64,000 bases of DNA from Geodermatophilus telluris (GCF_900102745.1 NZ_FMZF01000001.1:186001-250000); one strand, 5' to 3'. Counted from the first letter of the stretch, positions 49,268 through 62,049 are shown. Notes: a model not told the origin generated them from the sequence alone. Numbers and translations: made by a program.

Positions 49268-50031
49268 CCGCTCTCGTCCGCGCCGAGTGGACCAAGCTGC
49301 TCACCACCCGGGTCTGGATCGGCCTGGTCGCCGGTGCCTGCGTCCTGGCCGGCGGCTTCGCCGCCCTGTTCACCGGCCTCGCCGGCGCCGAGCCGGACGG
49401 CGGCCAGCCCGGCCTGCCGGCGGTGGGCACGCCGCAGTACGAGGAGGTCGTCTTCTCGGTGGCCGCGAACGCCAGCGTGCTGCTGTTGATCCTCGGGATC
49501 ATCGGGATGACGCAGGAGTACCGGCACCGCACGGCGACGCCGACCTTCCTCGCCACGCCGCGTCGCGGCCGGGTGGTCGCCGCCAAGCTCGTCGCCTACG
49601 CGCTGGCGGCCGTTCCGGTCGCGCTGCTCGTGCTCGCCGTCGACGTCGTGGTCGTGCTGGTCTACGCGGGCGCGCGCGGAGCGGCCCCCTCGCTCGACGC
49701 CGACAACCTGCAGACCCTGGGCGCCGCGGGCCTGGTGCTGGTCGTCTTCGCCGTCATCGGCGTCGGCGTGGGGGCGCTGCTGCGCAACCAGGTCGGGGCC
49801 ATCGTCGGCGCGCTGGTCTACCTCTACGTGGTCGAGCCGATCGTGTCCTCCATCGGCGCGCTGCAGCCGGCCTACAAGTGGCTGCCCGGCGGCGCGGTGC
49901 AGGCGGTCACCTCCGACTTCCAGGCCCCCGACCTCCTGGAGCCGTGGCAGGGCGCCCTGTTGCTGCTCGGCTACGGTCTGCTCACGGCTCTCCTCGGGAC
50001 GCTCCTCGCCGTCCGCCGCGACGTCGTCTGA
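49264..50031 (+). CDS. ABC-2 type permease
   Basis: 255 aa, six predicted transmembrane helices ([48 protein letters not shown], [49 protein letters not shown]). The start MTQEYRHRT(A/T)ATPTFLATP motif of ABC-2 permeases is present. Translationally coupled to the ATPase gene. It would form the homodimeric membrane part of the exporter. Confidence 0.9.
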   Translation: MTALVRAEWTKLLTTRVWIGLVAGACVLAGGFAALFTGLAGAEPDGGQPGLPAVGTPQYEEVVFSVAANASVLLLILGIIGMTQEYRHRTATPTFLATPRRGRVVAAKLVAYALAAVPVALLVLAVDVVVVLVYAGARGAAPSLDADNLQTLGAAGLVLVVFAVIGVGVGALLRNQVGAIVGALVYLYVVEPIVSSIGALQPAYKWLPGGAVQAVTSDFQAPDLLEPWQGALLLLGYGLLTALLGTLLAVRRDVV

Positions 50032-50069
50032 GGACGCCGAGCACCTGCACCCGACGACGGGGGACCCGG

Positions 50070-50870
50070 ATGACGACCCGCATGACCGTGCCGCGCCTGG
50101 GCCGGCTGGTGCGCGACGGGGACGTGGGCGCCGTGCGCAGCGCGGTCGCCGACACCCCGCGACTGCTCGCCGGCACCGTCGAGCACGGCGGGGAGGACGG
50201 CTGGACGCCGCTGCACCTGGCGGTGGCCGCGGGCCGGGAGGACGTGGTCCGCGAGCTGGTGGCGGCCGGCGCCGACCTGTGCGCGCGGACCGAGTCGGGG
50301 CGCACACCGCTGCACGTGGCGATCGAGCACGCCCCGGAGTTGGCCGGGGTGCTGCGCGAGCTGGGCGCCCCGGTCGACGCGCCGGCCGCCGCGCACCTCG
50401 ACGACGCCGGCCAGCTGGCCCGCGAGCTCGACGCCGGTGCGCCGCTCACCGACCCGGGCACCGGCCTGGACCTGCTGACGGTGGCCGCGGCCGGCGGCGC
50501 GGCGGGCACGCTGCGGCTGCTGCTCGACCGCGGCGCCGACCCCGACGGCGGCGCGCTGCACGCCGCCGCGGCCGGCCGCCACGCCGAGCTGGTGCGGGCG
50601 CTGCTGGAGGCGGGCGCCGGCGTCGACCGGCGCGACGCCGATACCGGCCGCACCCCGCTGCACACCGCCGTCGCCGCCGGCGACGCGCCCGAGGTGGTGC
50701 GCGTCCTGCTGGCCGCCGGCGCCGACGTCAACGCCACCACCAACGACGGGGCCAGCCCCCTGGACATCAGCCGGGTCGCCGCGGCCCGCCACCGGCGCGA
50801 CGACGCAGGTGGGGCCGGTGCCCGCGACGCCCTCGTCGACCTCCTCGTGGCCTCCGGCGCCACCGACTGA
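50070..50870 (+). CDS. Ankyrin-repeat protein
   Basis: 266 aa from ATG 50070 with a GGGGG ribosome region. Consensus ankyrin units appear as [34 protein letters not shown] and [20 protein letters not shown], each followed by LLxAGAD.(N/R)., about 6 repeats in all including weaker ones ([20 protein letters not shown]). No catalytic or membrane domain, so probably a protein-binding scaffold in the cytosol. It sits between the ABC exporter and kgd, 38 bp after the permease; a role there is not evident. Confidence 0.88.
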   Translation: MTTRMTVPRLGRLVRDGDVGAVRSAVADTPRLLAGTVEHGGEDGWTPLHLAVAAGREDVVRELVAAGADLCARTESGRTPLHVAIEHAPELAGVLRELGAPVDAPAAAHLDDAGQLARELDAGAPLTDPGTGLDLLTVAAAGGAAGTLRLLLDRGADPDGGALHAAAAGRHAELVRALLEAGAGVDRRDADTGRTPLHTAVAAGDAPEVVRVLLAAGADVNATTNDGASPLDISRVAAARHRRDDAGGAGARDALVDLLVASGATD

Positions 50871-50942
50871 CCCCCGTGCCGGGAGGGTCCACGACCCACC
50901 GGCAGGGCCCGCTCTCCGCACGATGGGCGCTGCTGGCGGGCG

Positions 50943-50948
50943 TAGACT
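50943..50948 (+). promoter_or_regulatory. -10 element for kgd
   Basis: TAGACT, about 54 nt before the kgd GTG; no strong -35. A GAAGAAGG ribosome site follows. Confidence 0.35.
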
Positions 50949-51001
50949 CCGACCCCGGTCCAGAGACGCCCACCGACGACGACGAAGAAGGCACTCGACC
51001 C

Positions 51002-54919
<3,918 letters not shown>

Positions 54920-54925
54920 CCGCCG

Positions 54926-55120
54926 GTGTACTTCACCGACCGCGGGCTGGAGGAGCTGGCCGACCGGCGGGGCGAGGAGCAGGTGACCCTCGCCTGGCTG
55001 GCCGACCAGCTCCAGGCCTTCGTCGACCAGCACCCGGACTTCGAGGTGCCGGTCGAGCGGCTGGCCACCTGGCTGGCGCGCGGCGGCACCGACGACGTCG
55101 ACGACGTCGACGACGAGTGA
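54926..55120 (+). CDS. DUF6104 small protein downstream of kgd
   Basis: 64 aa from GTG 54926, six bases after the kgd stop. YFTDRGLEELADRRGEEQVTL..WLADQLQAFVD.HP.FE.PVERLATWLAR matches the small actinobacterial family that follows kgd/sucA. It is helical and acidic; the C-terminus is a DDVDDVDDE run from a GACGACGTC repeat. The context suggests a partner or regulator of 2-oxoglutarate dehydrogenase, but no role is established. Confidence 0.82.
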   Translation: MYFTDRGLEELADRRGEEQVTLAWLADQLQAFVDQHPDFEVPVERLATWLARGGTDDVDDVDDE

Positions 55121-55123
55121 CCG

Positions 55124-55211
55124 CGATGATCAGGTGACCCGATCGTGCAGTGTCCTACCCGACCGTGGGACGTCGGGTAGGACGCTCGACGATCAGGTCA
55201 CCTGATCGTCG
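55124..55211. repeat. 88-bp nested inverted-repeat element after DUF6104
   Basis: Outer arms 55124-55139 and 55196-55211 pair over 16 bp (one G-T). Inside, GTCCTACCCGA (55152-55162) pairs with TCGGGTAGGAC (55173-55183). The right arm is also a 25-nt odd palindrome on its own (55187-55211). It starts 3 nt past the DUF6104 stop. It could be a terminator, a dispersed repeat (REP/MITE-like) or a cruciform binding site. Confidence 0.75.
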
Positions 55212-55261
55212 CGCCGGTGCGCCTCCACCACGGGCGCCCGGCCGGACGGCACGCTGCGCAG

Positions 55262-55975
55262 GTGCTCGGTCACTCGCACGCCCTCTCCGGTCTCGCCGCG
55301 GGCGCGGCGACCCTCCCGTGGGCGCCCGTCGGCAACGGCGTCGGCCAGGTGGCCTGGGTGGCCGCCGCCGGCGGGTTCGCGATGCTGCCCGACCTCGACC
55401 ACAGCGGCTCCACCGTCTCGGACATGTGGGGACCGCTCACCGACGTCCCCTCGGGCGCGATCGGGCGGCTCGCCGGCGGCCACCGCTGGGGCACCCACGA
55501 CGCGCTGCTCGCCCCGGTCGCGTTCGGCGCCGTCGCGCTGGCCGCGGCGAACCTCTACTGGTCCAGCCTGCTGGTGATGGCGCTGGCCATCGGGCTGGCG
55601 CTGCGCGCGCTGCACTTCGTCATCCCCGGCCGCGCGGAGAACACCGTCGTCGGCAACCTGGTGCTCTCCTTCGGCGGCGCCTGGCTGCTGCTGGAGCACA
55701 CCGCGCAGCCCACCTGGCTGCCGTGGGCGGTGGCGCTCGGCGTGCTCACCCACGTCGCGGGTGACCTGGTCACCACGCAGGGCGTGCCGGTGCCGGTGCT
55801 GTGGCTGCTCCGGCGCAAGCGGCTGGCGCTGACGCCGATGCGCACCGGGACGACGCTCGAGAAGGCCGTGCTGGCGCCGGTGTTCCTCGGCGTCGCCCTG
55901 TGGTTCTGCTATGCCAACACCGGCGCCCGGGCCGCGCTGGACCCCTACCTGCAGGCGCTGCGGGACCTCGGGTAG
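55262..55975 (+). CDS. YdjM-type metal-dependent hydrolase-like membrane protein (DUF457)
   Basis: 237 aa from GTG 55262, beginning VLGHSHALSGLAAGA, the characteristic YdjM/DUF457 opening with its His. Several hydrophobic helices, the metal motif MLPDLDHSGST and GGHRWGTHDALLAP (His/Asp set), then LTHVAGDLVTTQGVPV. Membrane protein with zinc-hydrolase-like residues; E. coli YdjM is LexA-regulated, but no LexA box is seen here. An upstream GTG at 55217 was rejected as too far from the family start. Confidence 0.85.
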   Translation: MLGHSHALSGLAAGAATLPWAPVGNGVGQVAWVAAAGGFAMLPDLDHSGSTVSDMWGPLTDVPSGAIGRLAGGHRWGTHDALLAPVAFGAVALAAANLYWSSLLVMALAIGLALRALHFVIPGRAENTVVGNLVLSFGGAWLLLEHTAQPTWLPWAVALGVLTHVAGDLVTTQGVPVPVLWLLRRKRLALTPMRTGTTLEKAVLAPVFLGVALWFCYANTGARAALDPYLQALRDLG

Positions 55976-55982
55976 GCCGGTC

Positions 55983-56249
55983 TCAGGCGCGGGTCATCGT
56001 GGACGCGTACCCGCCGCCCGGCCACTGCCAGGCCCCCTCGTCGACGGTGCCGTCGGCGGTGGAGCGGCCCTCGAAGCGGGCCGGGGAGTCGGTCCCGCCG
56101 AACCAGATGGTGAGCAGGTCCCCCTCGAGCCGGTAGGTGTACTCGAGCAGCTCCCCGCGGGAGCCGAAGAAGTGGGACCGGAGCTCGCCGGTGTCCTCGT
56201 CCCAGCCGACGTACTCCACCCCGCGGTCGTGCTCGTCGCCGTGGCGCAC
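55983..56249 (-). pseudogene. Probable 5'-truncated DUF1579-like gene
   Basis: 88 codons in-frame: VRHGDEHDRGVEYVGWDEDT.., FFGSRGELLEYTYRLEGDLL, RFEGRSTADGTVDEGAWQWP, a beta-barrel C-terminal half. Related proteins are about 150 aa and carry a further N-terminal half ending in a Q.VDVRHGD motif. Here the frame upstream of GTG 56249 reads DGAQQVDV and then hits the stop of the malic-enzyme gene, so the first half is missing at that junction. It could still be a short functional gene. Convergent with the YdjM-type gene. Confidence 0.55.
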
Positions 56250-56276
56250 GTCGACCTGCTGCGCGCCGTCCGGCGG

Positions 56277-57497
56277 TCACGCCGTGACGCGCTCCTCCCG
56301 AGCGCAGTCGCCGACGGCCGCGGCGACCGCGGTGGCCACCCGGCGGTCCAGCGGGCTGGGCACGATGTAGCCGGGCGCCAGGTCCTCGCCCACCACACCG
56401 GCGATGGCCTCGGCCGCCGCCTGCTTCATCGCCTCGGTGATGGCCGTGGCGCCGGCGTCGATGGCGCCGCGGAAGACGCCGGGGAAGGCCAGCACGTTGT
56501 TGATCTGGTTGGGCAGGTCGCTGCGGCCGGTGGCCACGACCGCCGCGTGCCGGGCAGCCATCTCCGGGTCGACCTCGGGCGTGGGGTTGGCCAGCGAGAA
56601 CACGATGGCCTCGGGCGCCATGGCCGCGATCGCCGACTCCGGCACCGAGCCGCCGGACAGGCCCAGGTAGACGTCGGCGCCCTCGAGCGCCCCGGCCATC
56701 GTGCCGGCGTAGCCCGCGCGGTTGGTGTTGTCGGCGACCCACTGCTTGACCGGCGTCAGGTCCTCGCGGCCGGCGTGCACGACGCCCCGCGAGTCGGCGA
56801 CGGCGAGCTCGCCGATCCCCGCCTCGAGCAGGATCTTCGCGCAGGCGATGCCGGCCGCACCGGCGCCGGAGACCACCACCCGCAGGTCGCCGAGCTCCCG
56901 GCCGGTGACCCGGGCGGCGTTGCGCAGCGCGGCGAGGACGACGATCGCCGTCCCGTGCTGGTCGTCGTGCATGACCGGGATGTCGAGCCGCTCGCGCAGC
57001 CGGTCCTCGATCTCGAAGCACCGCGGCGCGCTGATGTCCTCGAGGTTGATGCCGCCGAAGGAGGGGGCGATGGCCGCGACCGTCTCGACGATCTGGTCGA
57101 CGTCGGTGGTCGAGAGCACGACCGGCACCGAGGACAGCCCGGCGAACTCGCTGAACAGGCAGGCCTTGCCCTCCATCACCGGCAGCGCCGCGGCCGGGCC
57201 GATGTCGCCCAGGCCGAGGACGGCGGTGCCGTCGGACACCACCGCCACCACCCGCGACGCCCAGGTGAACCGGCGCGCCAGGGCCGGCTCGGCGGCGATC
57301 GCGCTGGAGACGCGCGCCACCCCGGGGGTGTAGGTGAGCGCGAGGTCCTCCCGCGTCTCGATCCCCCGCAGCGGGCGGACTGCCAGCTTGCCGCCCTCGT
57401 GCACGGCGAACGCGGGGTCCTGCGTGAAGCGGTCGGCGGCCGGGTCCTGCGGGGTGCGGCCGTCCGGAGTGCCGGTCGAGCCCGTCTCTGCGCCCAT
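56277..57497 (-). CDS. NAD(P)-dependent malic enzyme
   Basis: 406 aa, compact bacterial form. Tyr/Lys region of [64 protein letters not shown] (metal-binding), NAD site [16 protein letters not shown], and a C-terminal [12 protein letters not shown] and [15 protein letters not shown]. Decarboxylates malate to pyruvate, balancing the TCA cycle near kgd. ATG 57497; TACCCT lies 9 nt upstream. An N-terminal tail of about 25 residues is variable. Confidence 0.95.
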   Translation of the reverse strand: MGAETGSTGTPDGRTPQDPAADRFTQDPAFAVHEGGKLAVRPLRGIETREDLALTYTPGVARVSSAIAAEPALARRFTWASRVVAVVSDGTAVLGLGDIGPAAALPVMEGKACLFSEFAGLSSVPVVLSTTDVDQIVETVAAIAPSFGGINLEDISAPRCFEIEDRLRERLDIPVMHDDQHGTAIVVLAALRNAARVTGRELGDLRVVVSGAGAAGIACAKILLEAGIGELAVADSRGVVHAGREDLTPVKQWVADNTNRAGYAGTMAGALEGADVYLGLSGGSVPESAIAAMAPEAIVFSLANPTPEVDPEMAARHAAVVATGRSDLPNQINNVLAFPGVFRGAIDAGATAITEAMKQAAAEAIAGVVGEDLAPGYIVPSPLDRRVATAVAAAVGDCAREERVTA

Positions 57498-57506
57498 GGA
57501 CCCGAG

Positions 57507-57512
57507 AGGGTA
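57507..57512 (-). promoter_or_regulatory. -10 element for malic enzyme
   Basis: TACCCT on the minus strand, 9 nt before ATG 57497, slightly further than other leaderless starts here. Confidence 0.35.
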
Positions 57513-57562
57513 GCCCGCCGCGCTCCGCGCCGTCCGGCTGCGGACGTCGACCCGGGGGTGGT

Positions 57563-57568
57563 TAGCGT
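57563..57568 (+). promoter_or_regulatory. -10 element for leaderless rmlC
   Basis: TAGCGT ends 7 nt before GTG 57576 and decides between two candidate GTG starts 9 nt apart. Confidence 0.5.
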
Positions 57569-57575
57569 GCCGCCC

Positions 57576-58175
57576 GTGGAGATCGCCCCGCTCGCCGTGC
57601 CGGACGGCTACGTGCTCGACCTGGTGGCGCACGGCGACGGGCGCGGCCGGTTCACCGAGTGGTACCGCGCCGACGTGCTCGCCGGGGCCACCGGCCGGTC
57701 GCTGCCGCTGGCGCAGGCCAACCACAGCGTCTCGGCCCGCGGGGTGCTCCGCGGCGTGCACTTCGCGCTCGTGCCTCCCGGTCAGGCCAAGTACGTGTAC
57801 TGCCCGGCGGGCCGGGTGCTCGACGTGGTCGTCGACGTGCGGGTCGGCTCGCCGACCTTCGGCGTCTGCGACAGCGTCCTGCTCGACGCCGACCGGCCGC
57901 GCGCGGTGTTCCTCGCCGAGGGGCTCGGGCACGCCTTCCTCGCCCTGGAGGACCGGTCCTCGGTGACCTACCTGGTCTCCTCGGCCTGGTCCCCCGGACG
58001 CGAGTTCGGCGTCTCCCCGCTGGACCCCGACCTGGACCTGCCCTGGCCGGCCGACGTGGAGTTCGTGCTGTCGGACAAGGACCGTGCGGCGCCCACCCTC
58101 GCCGAGGCCCGCGAGCAGGGGCTGCTGCCCACCATGGCCGAGTGCGCCGCGCGGTACGCCCAGCTGCGGGACTAG
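57576..58175 (+). CDS. rmlC: dTDP-4-dehydrorhamnose 3,5-epimerase
   Basis: 199 aa cupin. RGRFTEWYRADVL, QANHSVSARGVLRGVHF (catalytic His), VYCPAGRVLDVVVDVRVGSPTFG, EGLGHAFLAL and TYLVSSAWSPGREF follow the RmlC pattern. Third step of dTDP-L-rhamnose synthesis, the sugar of the arabinogalactan linkage unit, which connects with wecA. GTG 57576 is chosen by the 7-nt spacing from TAGCGT. It shares CTAG with the convergent sodX stop. The other rml genes are not in the window. Confidence 0.92.
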   Translation: MEIAPLAVPDGYVLDLVAHGDGRGRFTEWYRADVLAGATGRSLPLAQANHSVSARGVLRGVHFALVPPGQAKYVYCPAGRVLDVVVDVRVGSPTFGVCDSVLLDADRPRAVFLAEGLGHAFLALEDRSSVTYLVSSAWSPGREFGVSPLDPDLDLPWPADVEFVLSDKDRAAPTLAEAREQGLLPTMAECAARYAQLRD

Positions 58176-58570
58176 CCGGGCAGGCCCGGTGGGCAGGGGC
58201 CCGGCGGCGGGGCCAGCCGGCCCGGCCGGGGCCGCAGCCGGGCGACGACGCGGCCGACGGCGACCGCGGGCCCGTAGGCGCGACTGTCGTCGGTGACGAG
58301 CGGGTTGTCCCCCACGACCCAGACCCGGCCGCCGTCGAGGGCCCGCTGCACCCGCTTGACCACCAGCAGCTCGGGCCGGGCCGGGAAGCGGGCCAGGACG
58401 ACGTCGCCGGCGCGGGCCCGCCCGGCGGGCAGCCGGCGCACCAGCAGCCGGTCGCCGTCGCGCACCGTGGGCGACATGGACGGGCCGCTCACGCGGGCGA
58501 GCACCCACGCGCTGGCCAGAGGGGGCACCGGCTCCGGGGACGGTCGCTCGGACGTGTCGGACCTGATCAC
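58172..58570 (-). CDS. sodX: Nickel superoxide dismutase maturation protease SodX
   Basis: 132 aa signal-peptidase (S26)-like. Catalytic Ser in VSGPSMSPTVRDGDRLLVR and Lys in LLVVKRVQRAL; box DGGRVWVVGDNPLVTDDS is the S26 third motif. There is no membrane helix, as for SodX. It cleaves the SodN propeptide to expose the N-terminal His. Divergently transcribed from sodN with 51 bp between starts. GTG 58570 is the most 5' plausible start, but lacks a clear ribosome site. Confidence 0.9.
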   Translation of the reverse strand: MIRSDTSERPSPEPVPPLASAWVLARVSGPSMSPTVRDGDRLLVRRLPAGRARAGDVVLARFPARPELLVVKRVQRALDGGRVWVVGDNPLVTDDSRAYGPAVAVGRVVARLRPRPGRLAPPPGPCPPGLPG

Positions 58571-58576
58571 CGCGAG

Positions 58577-58582
58577 TAGGGT
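58577..58582 (+). promoter_or_regulatory. -10 element for sodN
   Basis: TAGGGT, about 39 nt before ATG 58622, leaving room for the GGAGGAAGAAG ribosome site. The -35 would fall inside the sodX start region; a Nur (Ni-sensor) site was not identified. Confidence 0.45.
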
Positions 58583-58621
58583 CGCAGACGACCAGATCCC
58601 GCGACACATGGAGGAAGAAGC

Positions 58622-59026
58622 ATGCTGTTCAGCCGCGTGTTCTCCGCCGTGGAGGCCACCGCGCACTGCGACCTCCCCTGCGGTGTGTACGACCCGGCCC
58701 AGGCCCGCATCGAGGCGGAGTCGGTCAAGGCCATCCAGGAGAAGTACCAGGGCAGCGACGACGAGGTCTTCAAGATGCGCTGCGTGCTCATCAAGGAGCA
58801 GCGCTCCGACCTGGTCAAGCACCACCTCTGGGTGCTGTGGACCGACTACTTCAAGCCCCCGCACTTCGAGAAGTACCCGCAGCTGCACGAGCTGTTCAAC
58901 AAGGCCACCAAGCAGGCCGGCGCGGCCGGCGGCAAGGGCAGCATGGACCCGGCCGAGGGTCAGAAGCTGCTCGACTACATCGCCGAGATCGACCGGATCT
59001 TCTGGGAGACCAAGGCCGCCGCGTAG
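58622..59026 (+). CDS. sodN: Nickel-containing superoxide dismutase SodN
   Basis: 134 aa. A 14-residue propeptide (MLFSRVFSAVEATA) precedes the Ni hook HCDLPCGVYDPAQ, in which mature His1, Cys2 and Cys6 ligate nickel. The rest is the four-helix bundle (IEAESVKAIQEKYQGSD, DLVKHHLWVLWTDYFKP). Dismutates superoxide; hexameric, cytosolic after processing by SodX. Strong GGAGGAAG ribosome site. Together with sodX this is the complete minimal NiSOD module, lacking FeSOD/MnSOD neighbours. Confidence 0.97.
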   Translation: MLFSRVFSAVEATAHCDLPCGVYDPAQARIEAESVKAIQEKYQGSDDEVFKMRCVLIKEQRSDLVKHHLWVLWTDYFKPPHFEKYPQLHELFNKATKQAGAAGGKGSMDPAEGQKLLDYIAEIDRIFWETKAAA

Positions 59027-59239
59027 GGCGGCTCCCCGGCACGACCGCAGCGGCCGGTGGACACCTGGTGTCCACCGGCCGCTGCCGTCCGCTCCCCGGC
59101 GACGGGTCCGGCCGCGCGACACGGTCCCCACCCCGACCACCCCGGACCGTGGGGACCCGATGGCCGTCCGGCTCGACCCGCGTCGGGGCCCTCCCGGCGG
59201 CCGGAACGGCCCACTGCGGACCGGTACCGTCTGACAGCG

Positions 59240-59929
59240 ATGCGCATCGACCCTGCCGGGTGGCCCTTCGTCACCGGGCCGCTCGCACCCGCTGCCCTGC
59301 TCGCCGCCGCCGGGCGGTCCACCGGCCGCCGGGGTCTCCGCCGGGCCGCCTGGCCGTTCCTGGCCCTGTCGGCCTACATGCTGCTGTTCTTCCGCGACCC
59401 GGAGCGGCAGTGCGACCGCGAGCAGCCGCCCGACGACGTCGTCCTCTCCCCCGCCGACGGCGTGGTGATGGTCGCCGGTGAGCCGCAGGAGGGGGTGGCC
59501 CCCGAGCCGGCGCCCGAGGGCGGCTGGCAGCAGGTCAGCGTCTTCCTGTCCGTGGTCGACGTGCACGTCAACCGCTCGCCCTACCGGGGTGAGGTGGTGG
59601 AGAGCTCCTACCGGAGGGGCAGCTTCCTGGCCGCGTACCGCGCGGAGTCGGCGCACCGCAACGAGCGCAGCGAGCTGTGGCTGCGCGAGGACCACCCGGA
59701 GGGCGACCGCACGGTCGTCTTCCGGCAGCTGGTCGGCGTGCTGGCCCGCCGCATCGTCACCCGCACCGGGGTCGGCCGGCGGCTGGCCACCGGCGAGCGC
59801 TTCGGGCTGATGAAGTTCGGCTCGCGGATGGACGTCTTCCTCCCGGCCGGGTGCACCCTGACCGTGTCGAAGGGCCAGCGGGTGCGCGGCGGGGAGACCG
59901 TCATCGCCCGCTGGCCCGCCGCCGGCTGA
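59240..59929 (+). CDS. psd: Phosphatidylserine decarboxylase
   Basis: 229 aa, the short PSD form. Hydrophobic N-terminal segment (WPFLALSAYMLLFFRDPER), VVLSPADGVVMVAGEP, VSVFLSVVDVHVNRSPYRGEV and the C-terminal GERFGLMKFGSRMDVF. The GS in FGS marks autocleavage into beta and pyruvoyl-bearing alpha chains. Converts PS to phosphatidylethanolamine at the membrane. Followed 9 bp later by pssA, so PS synthesis and decarboxylation are one unit. ATG 59240; the long upstream frame is not coding. Confidence 0.93.
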   Translation: MRIDPAGWPFVTGPLAPAALLAAAGRSTGRRGLRRAAWPFLALSAYMLLFFRDPERQCDREQPPDDVVLSPADGVVMVAGEPQEGVAPEPAPEGGWQQVSVFLSVVDVHVNRSPYRGEVVESSYRRGSFLAAYRAESAHRNERSELWLREDHPEGDRTVVFRQLVGVLARRIVTRTGVGRRLATGERFGLMKFGSRMDVFLPAGCTLTVSKGQRVRGGETVIARWPAAG

Positions 59930-59938
59930 GGAGCCCCG

Positions 59939-60769
59939 GTGCCCAGTTCCGCCTCCGGCGAGGGGCGGCCCGCCCCCACCCGGCGCACGGCCACGGTGGA
60001 GTTCGTCCGGGGGTCGGTGCGCGGCAGCCGCCGCCGCGCGCTGGCGACGCTGCCCAGCCTGTTCACGCTCGGCAACATGATGTGCGGCTTCGCCGCCATC
60101 CTGGTGTCCATCCGCGGCCAGTACACCCTCGCCGCGGTGCTGGTCGGCCTGTCGGTGCTCTTCGACATCACCGACGGCGCGGTCGCCCGGCTGGTCGGCG
60201 CGGTCAGCGGCTTCGGCCTGCAGTTCGACTCGCTGGCCGACCTGGTGTCCTTCGGCCTGGCCCCCGCGCTGCTGGCGTTCACCCTCTTCTCCGAGGGCCG
60301 CGACGAGTGGGACCCGCTGGGCTGGGTGGTGTGCTTCCTCTGGGTGGCCTGCGCCGCGATCCGGCTGGCCCGCTTCAACACCACCGTCGACCCGACCGCG
60401 GACAAGCGGTACTTCACCGGCATGCCCAGCCCCGGCGCGGCCGGGGTGGTGCTGGCCTCGGTGTTCGCCTTCGGCGACCAGATGCAGGGCCGCGACCGGC
60501 TGTGGGTGCTGCTCATCGTCGCCCTGCCGGCGCTGCTGATGGTCAGCACCGTCCGGTTCCGCTCGTTCCGCTCCCTGGTCAGCCCGAAGAGCGGGCGGCC
60601 CTACGGCCTCGTCGCCGCCGCGGTGGCGCTGGTGGTCGGGTTCGCCACCGTCCCGGTCGTCACCGGCTGCGTGCTGGCCTACGGCTACCTGTTCGCGCCG
60701 GTGCTGGTGCCCCTCGTCTCGCCGCTGGGCAGGCTGGTGCCCGAGCGGGTCCGGGAGGCGCTCACGTGA
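59939..60769 (+). CDS. pssA: CDP-diacylglycerol-serine O-phosphatidyltransferase
   Basis: 276 aa. CDP-alcohol phosphatidyltransferase signature DGAVARLVG..GFGLQFDSLADLVSFG (the DGx2AR..Gx3Dx3D pattern), and about eight transmembrane helices (LFTLGNMMCGFAAILVSI, LGWVVCFLWVACAAIR). A cytosolic Arg-rich N-terminus of about 35 residues precedes. Makes phosphatidylserine for Psd next door. GTG start; its stop overlaps the GNAT GTG (GTGA). Confidence 0.94.
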   Translation: MPSSASGEGRPAPTRRTATVEFVRGSVRGSRRRALATLPSLFTLGNMMCGFAAILVSIRGQYTLAAVLVGLSVLFDITDGAVARLVGAVSGFGLQFDSLADLVSFGLAPALLAFTLFSEGRDEWDPLGWVVCFLWVACAAIRLARFNTTVDPTADKRYFTGMPSPGAAGVVLASVFAFGDQMQGRDRLWVLLIVALPALLMVSTVRFRSFRSLVSPKSGRPYGLVAAAVALVVGFATVPVVTGCVLAYGYLFAPVLVPLVSPLGRLVPERVREALT

Positions 60770-61260
60770 CGGTCCGCCCGGTCGGGCCGGACGACGTCCC
60801 CGCGGTGGTGGGCCTGGTGCGCGAGCTCGCCGACTACGAGCGGGCCGTGCACGAGGTGCGGCTGACCGAGGAGCAGCTGCACACCGCGCTGTTCGGCGAC
60901 TCCCCCGCGCTGTTCGGGCACGTGGCCCTCGGTCCCGACGGCGCCGTCGTCGGGACGGCGCTGTGGTTCCTCAGCTTCTCCACCTGGCGCGGCACCCACG
61001 GCATCCACCTCGAGGACCTCTACGTCCAGCCCGCGCACCGCGGCGGCGGCCTGGGCCGGGAGCTGCTGCGCACGCTCGCCGCCACCTGCGTCGAGCGCGG
61101 CTACGACCGGCTGGAGTGGTCGGTGCTCGACTGGAACGAGCCCTCGATCGCCTTCTACCGCGCCGCCGGCGCGGTCCCGGTGGACGGGTGGACGGTGTTC
61201 CGGCTGACCGACGACGCCCTGGCCGGTTTCGCCGCCGACCGGCGTGGTCGGGCAGGCTGA
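60766..61260 (+). CDS. GNAT-family N-acetyltransferase (diamine-type)
   Basis: 164 aa from GTG 60766, coupled to pssA by GTGA. VGLVRELADYERAVHEVRLT, YVQPAHRGGGLGRELLRTLA (acetyl-CoA loop) and WSVLDWNEPSIAFYRAAGAV resemble the spermidine/diamine acetyltransferase-like (SAT) group. The LEDLYV.P segment before the loop also fits this subgroup. Substrate uncertain. Confidence 0.88.
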   Translation: MTVRPVGPDDVPAVVGLVRELADYERAVHEVRLTEEQLHTALFGDSPALFGHVALGPDGAVVGTALWFLSFSTWRGTHGIHLEDLYVQPAHRGGGLGRELLRTLAATCVERGYDRLEWSVLDWNEPSIAFYRAAGAVPVDGWTVFRLTDDALAGFAADRRGRAG

Positions 61261-61266
61261 GCAGCC

Positions 61267-62049
61267 GTGACGACCGATCGCCGCGAGGCGGAGTGCTGGC
61301 TGACCGACATGGACGGCGTCCTGGTGCACGAGGGCCAGGCCCTCCCCGGCGCCGCGGAGTTCCTCGCCCGCCTGGTGGACACCGGGCGACGCTTCCTCGT
61401 GCTCACCAACAACTCGATCTTCACGCCGCGCGACCTCGCCGCCCGGCTGTCGCGCTCCGGGCTGCAGGTGCCCGAGCAGTCGATCTGGACGTCGGCGCTG
61501 GCGACGGCGGACTTCCTGTCCTCCCAGCTGCCCGGCGGCTCGGCCTACGTCATCGGCGAGGCCGGCCTGACCACGGCGCTGTACGAGGCCGGCTACACGC
61601 TCACCGACACCGAGCCCGACTACGTCGTCCTCGGCGAGACCCGCACCTACTCGTTCGAGGCGATCACCCGGGCCATCCGGCTCATCGGCGCGGGCGCCCG
61701 GTTCATCGCGACCAACCCCGACGTCACCGGGCCCTCGCCGGAGGGACCGCTGCCGGCGACCGGCTCGGTGGCCGCGATGATCACCGAGGCCACCGGCGCC
61801 AAGCCCTACTTCGTCGGCAAGCCCAACCCGATGATGTTCCGCAGCGCGATGAACCGGATCGAGGCGCACTCGGAGTCGACGGTGATGATCGGCGACCGGA
61901 TGGACACCGACGTCGTCGCCGGCATCGAGGCGGGGCTGGACACGATCCTGGTGCTCACCGGGTCGACCACCGCGGCCGACGTCGCCCGCTTCCCGTTCCG
62001 GCCGGGCCGGGTGCTCGACTCGATCGCCGACGTCGTCGGGCTCGTCTAG
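61267..62049 (+). CDS. HAD hydrolase, NagD-like phosphatase
   Basis: 260 aa. Catalytic DMDGVLVHEG (motif I, DxDG), VLTNNSIFTPRDLA (motif II with Asn/Thr), KPYFVGKPNPMMF (Lys motif III), and MIGDRMDTDVVAGIEAG (motif IV). The C2-cap pattern is that of NagD/pyridoxal-phosphatase-type enzymes acting on nucleotides or sugar phosphates. GTG 61267 follows the GNAT stop by 6 bp, so the psd-pssA-GNAT-HAD genes form one transcript. Confidence 0.92.
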   Translation: MTTDRREAECWLTDMDGVLVHEGQALPGAAEFLARLVDTGRRFLVLTNNSIFTPRDLAARLSRSGLQVPEQSIWTSALATADFLSSQLPGGSAYVIGEAGLTTALYEAGYTLTDTEPDYVVLGETRTYSFEAITRAIRLIGAGARFIATNPDVTGPSPEGPLPATGSVAAMITEATGAKPYFVGKPNPMMFRSAMNRIEAHSESTVMIGDRMDTDVVAGIEAGLDTILVLTGSTTAADVARFPFRPGRVLDSIADVVGLV

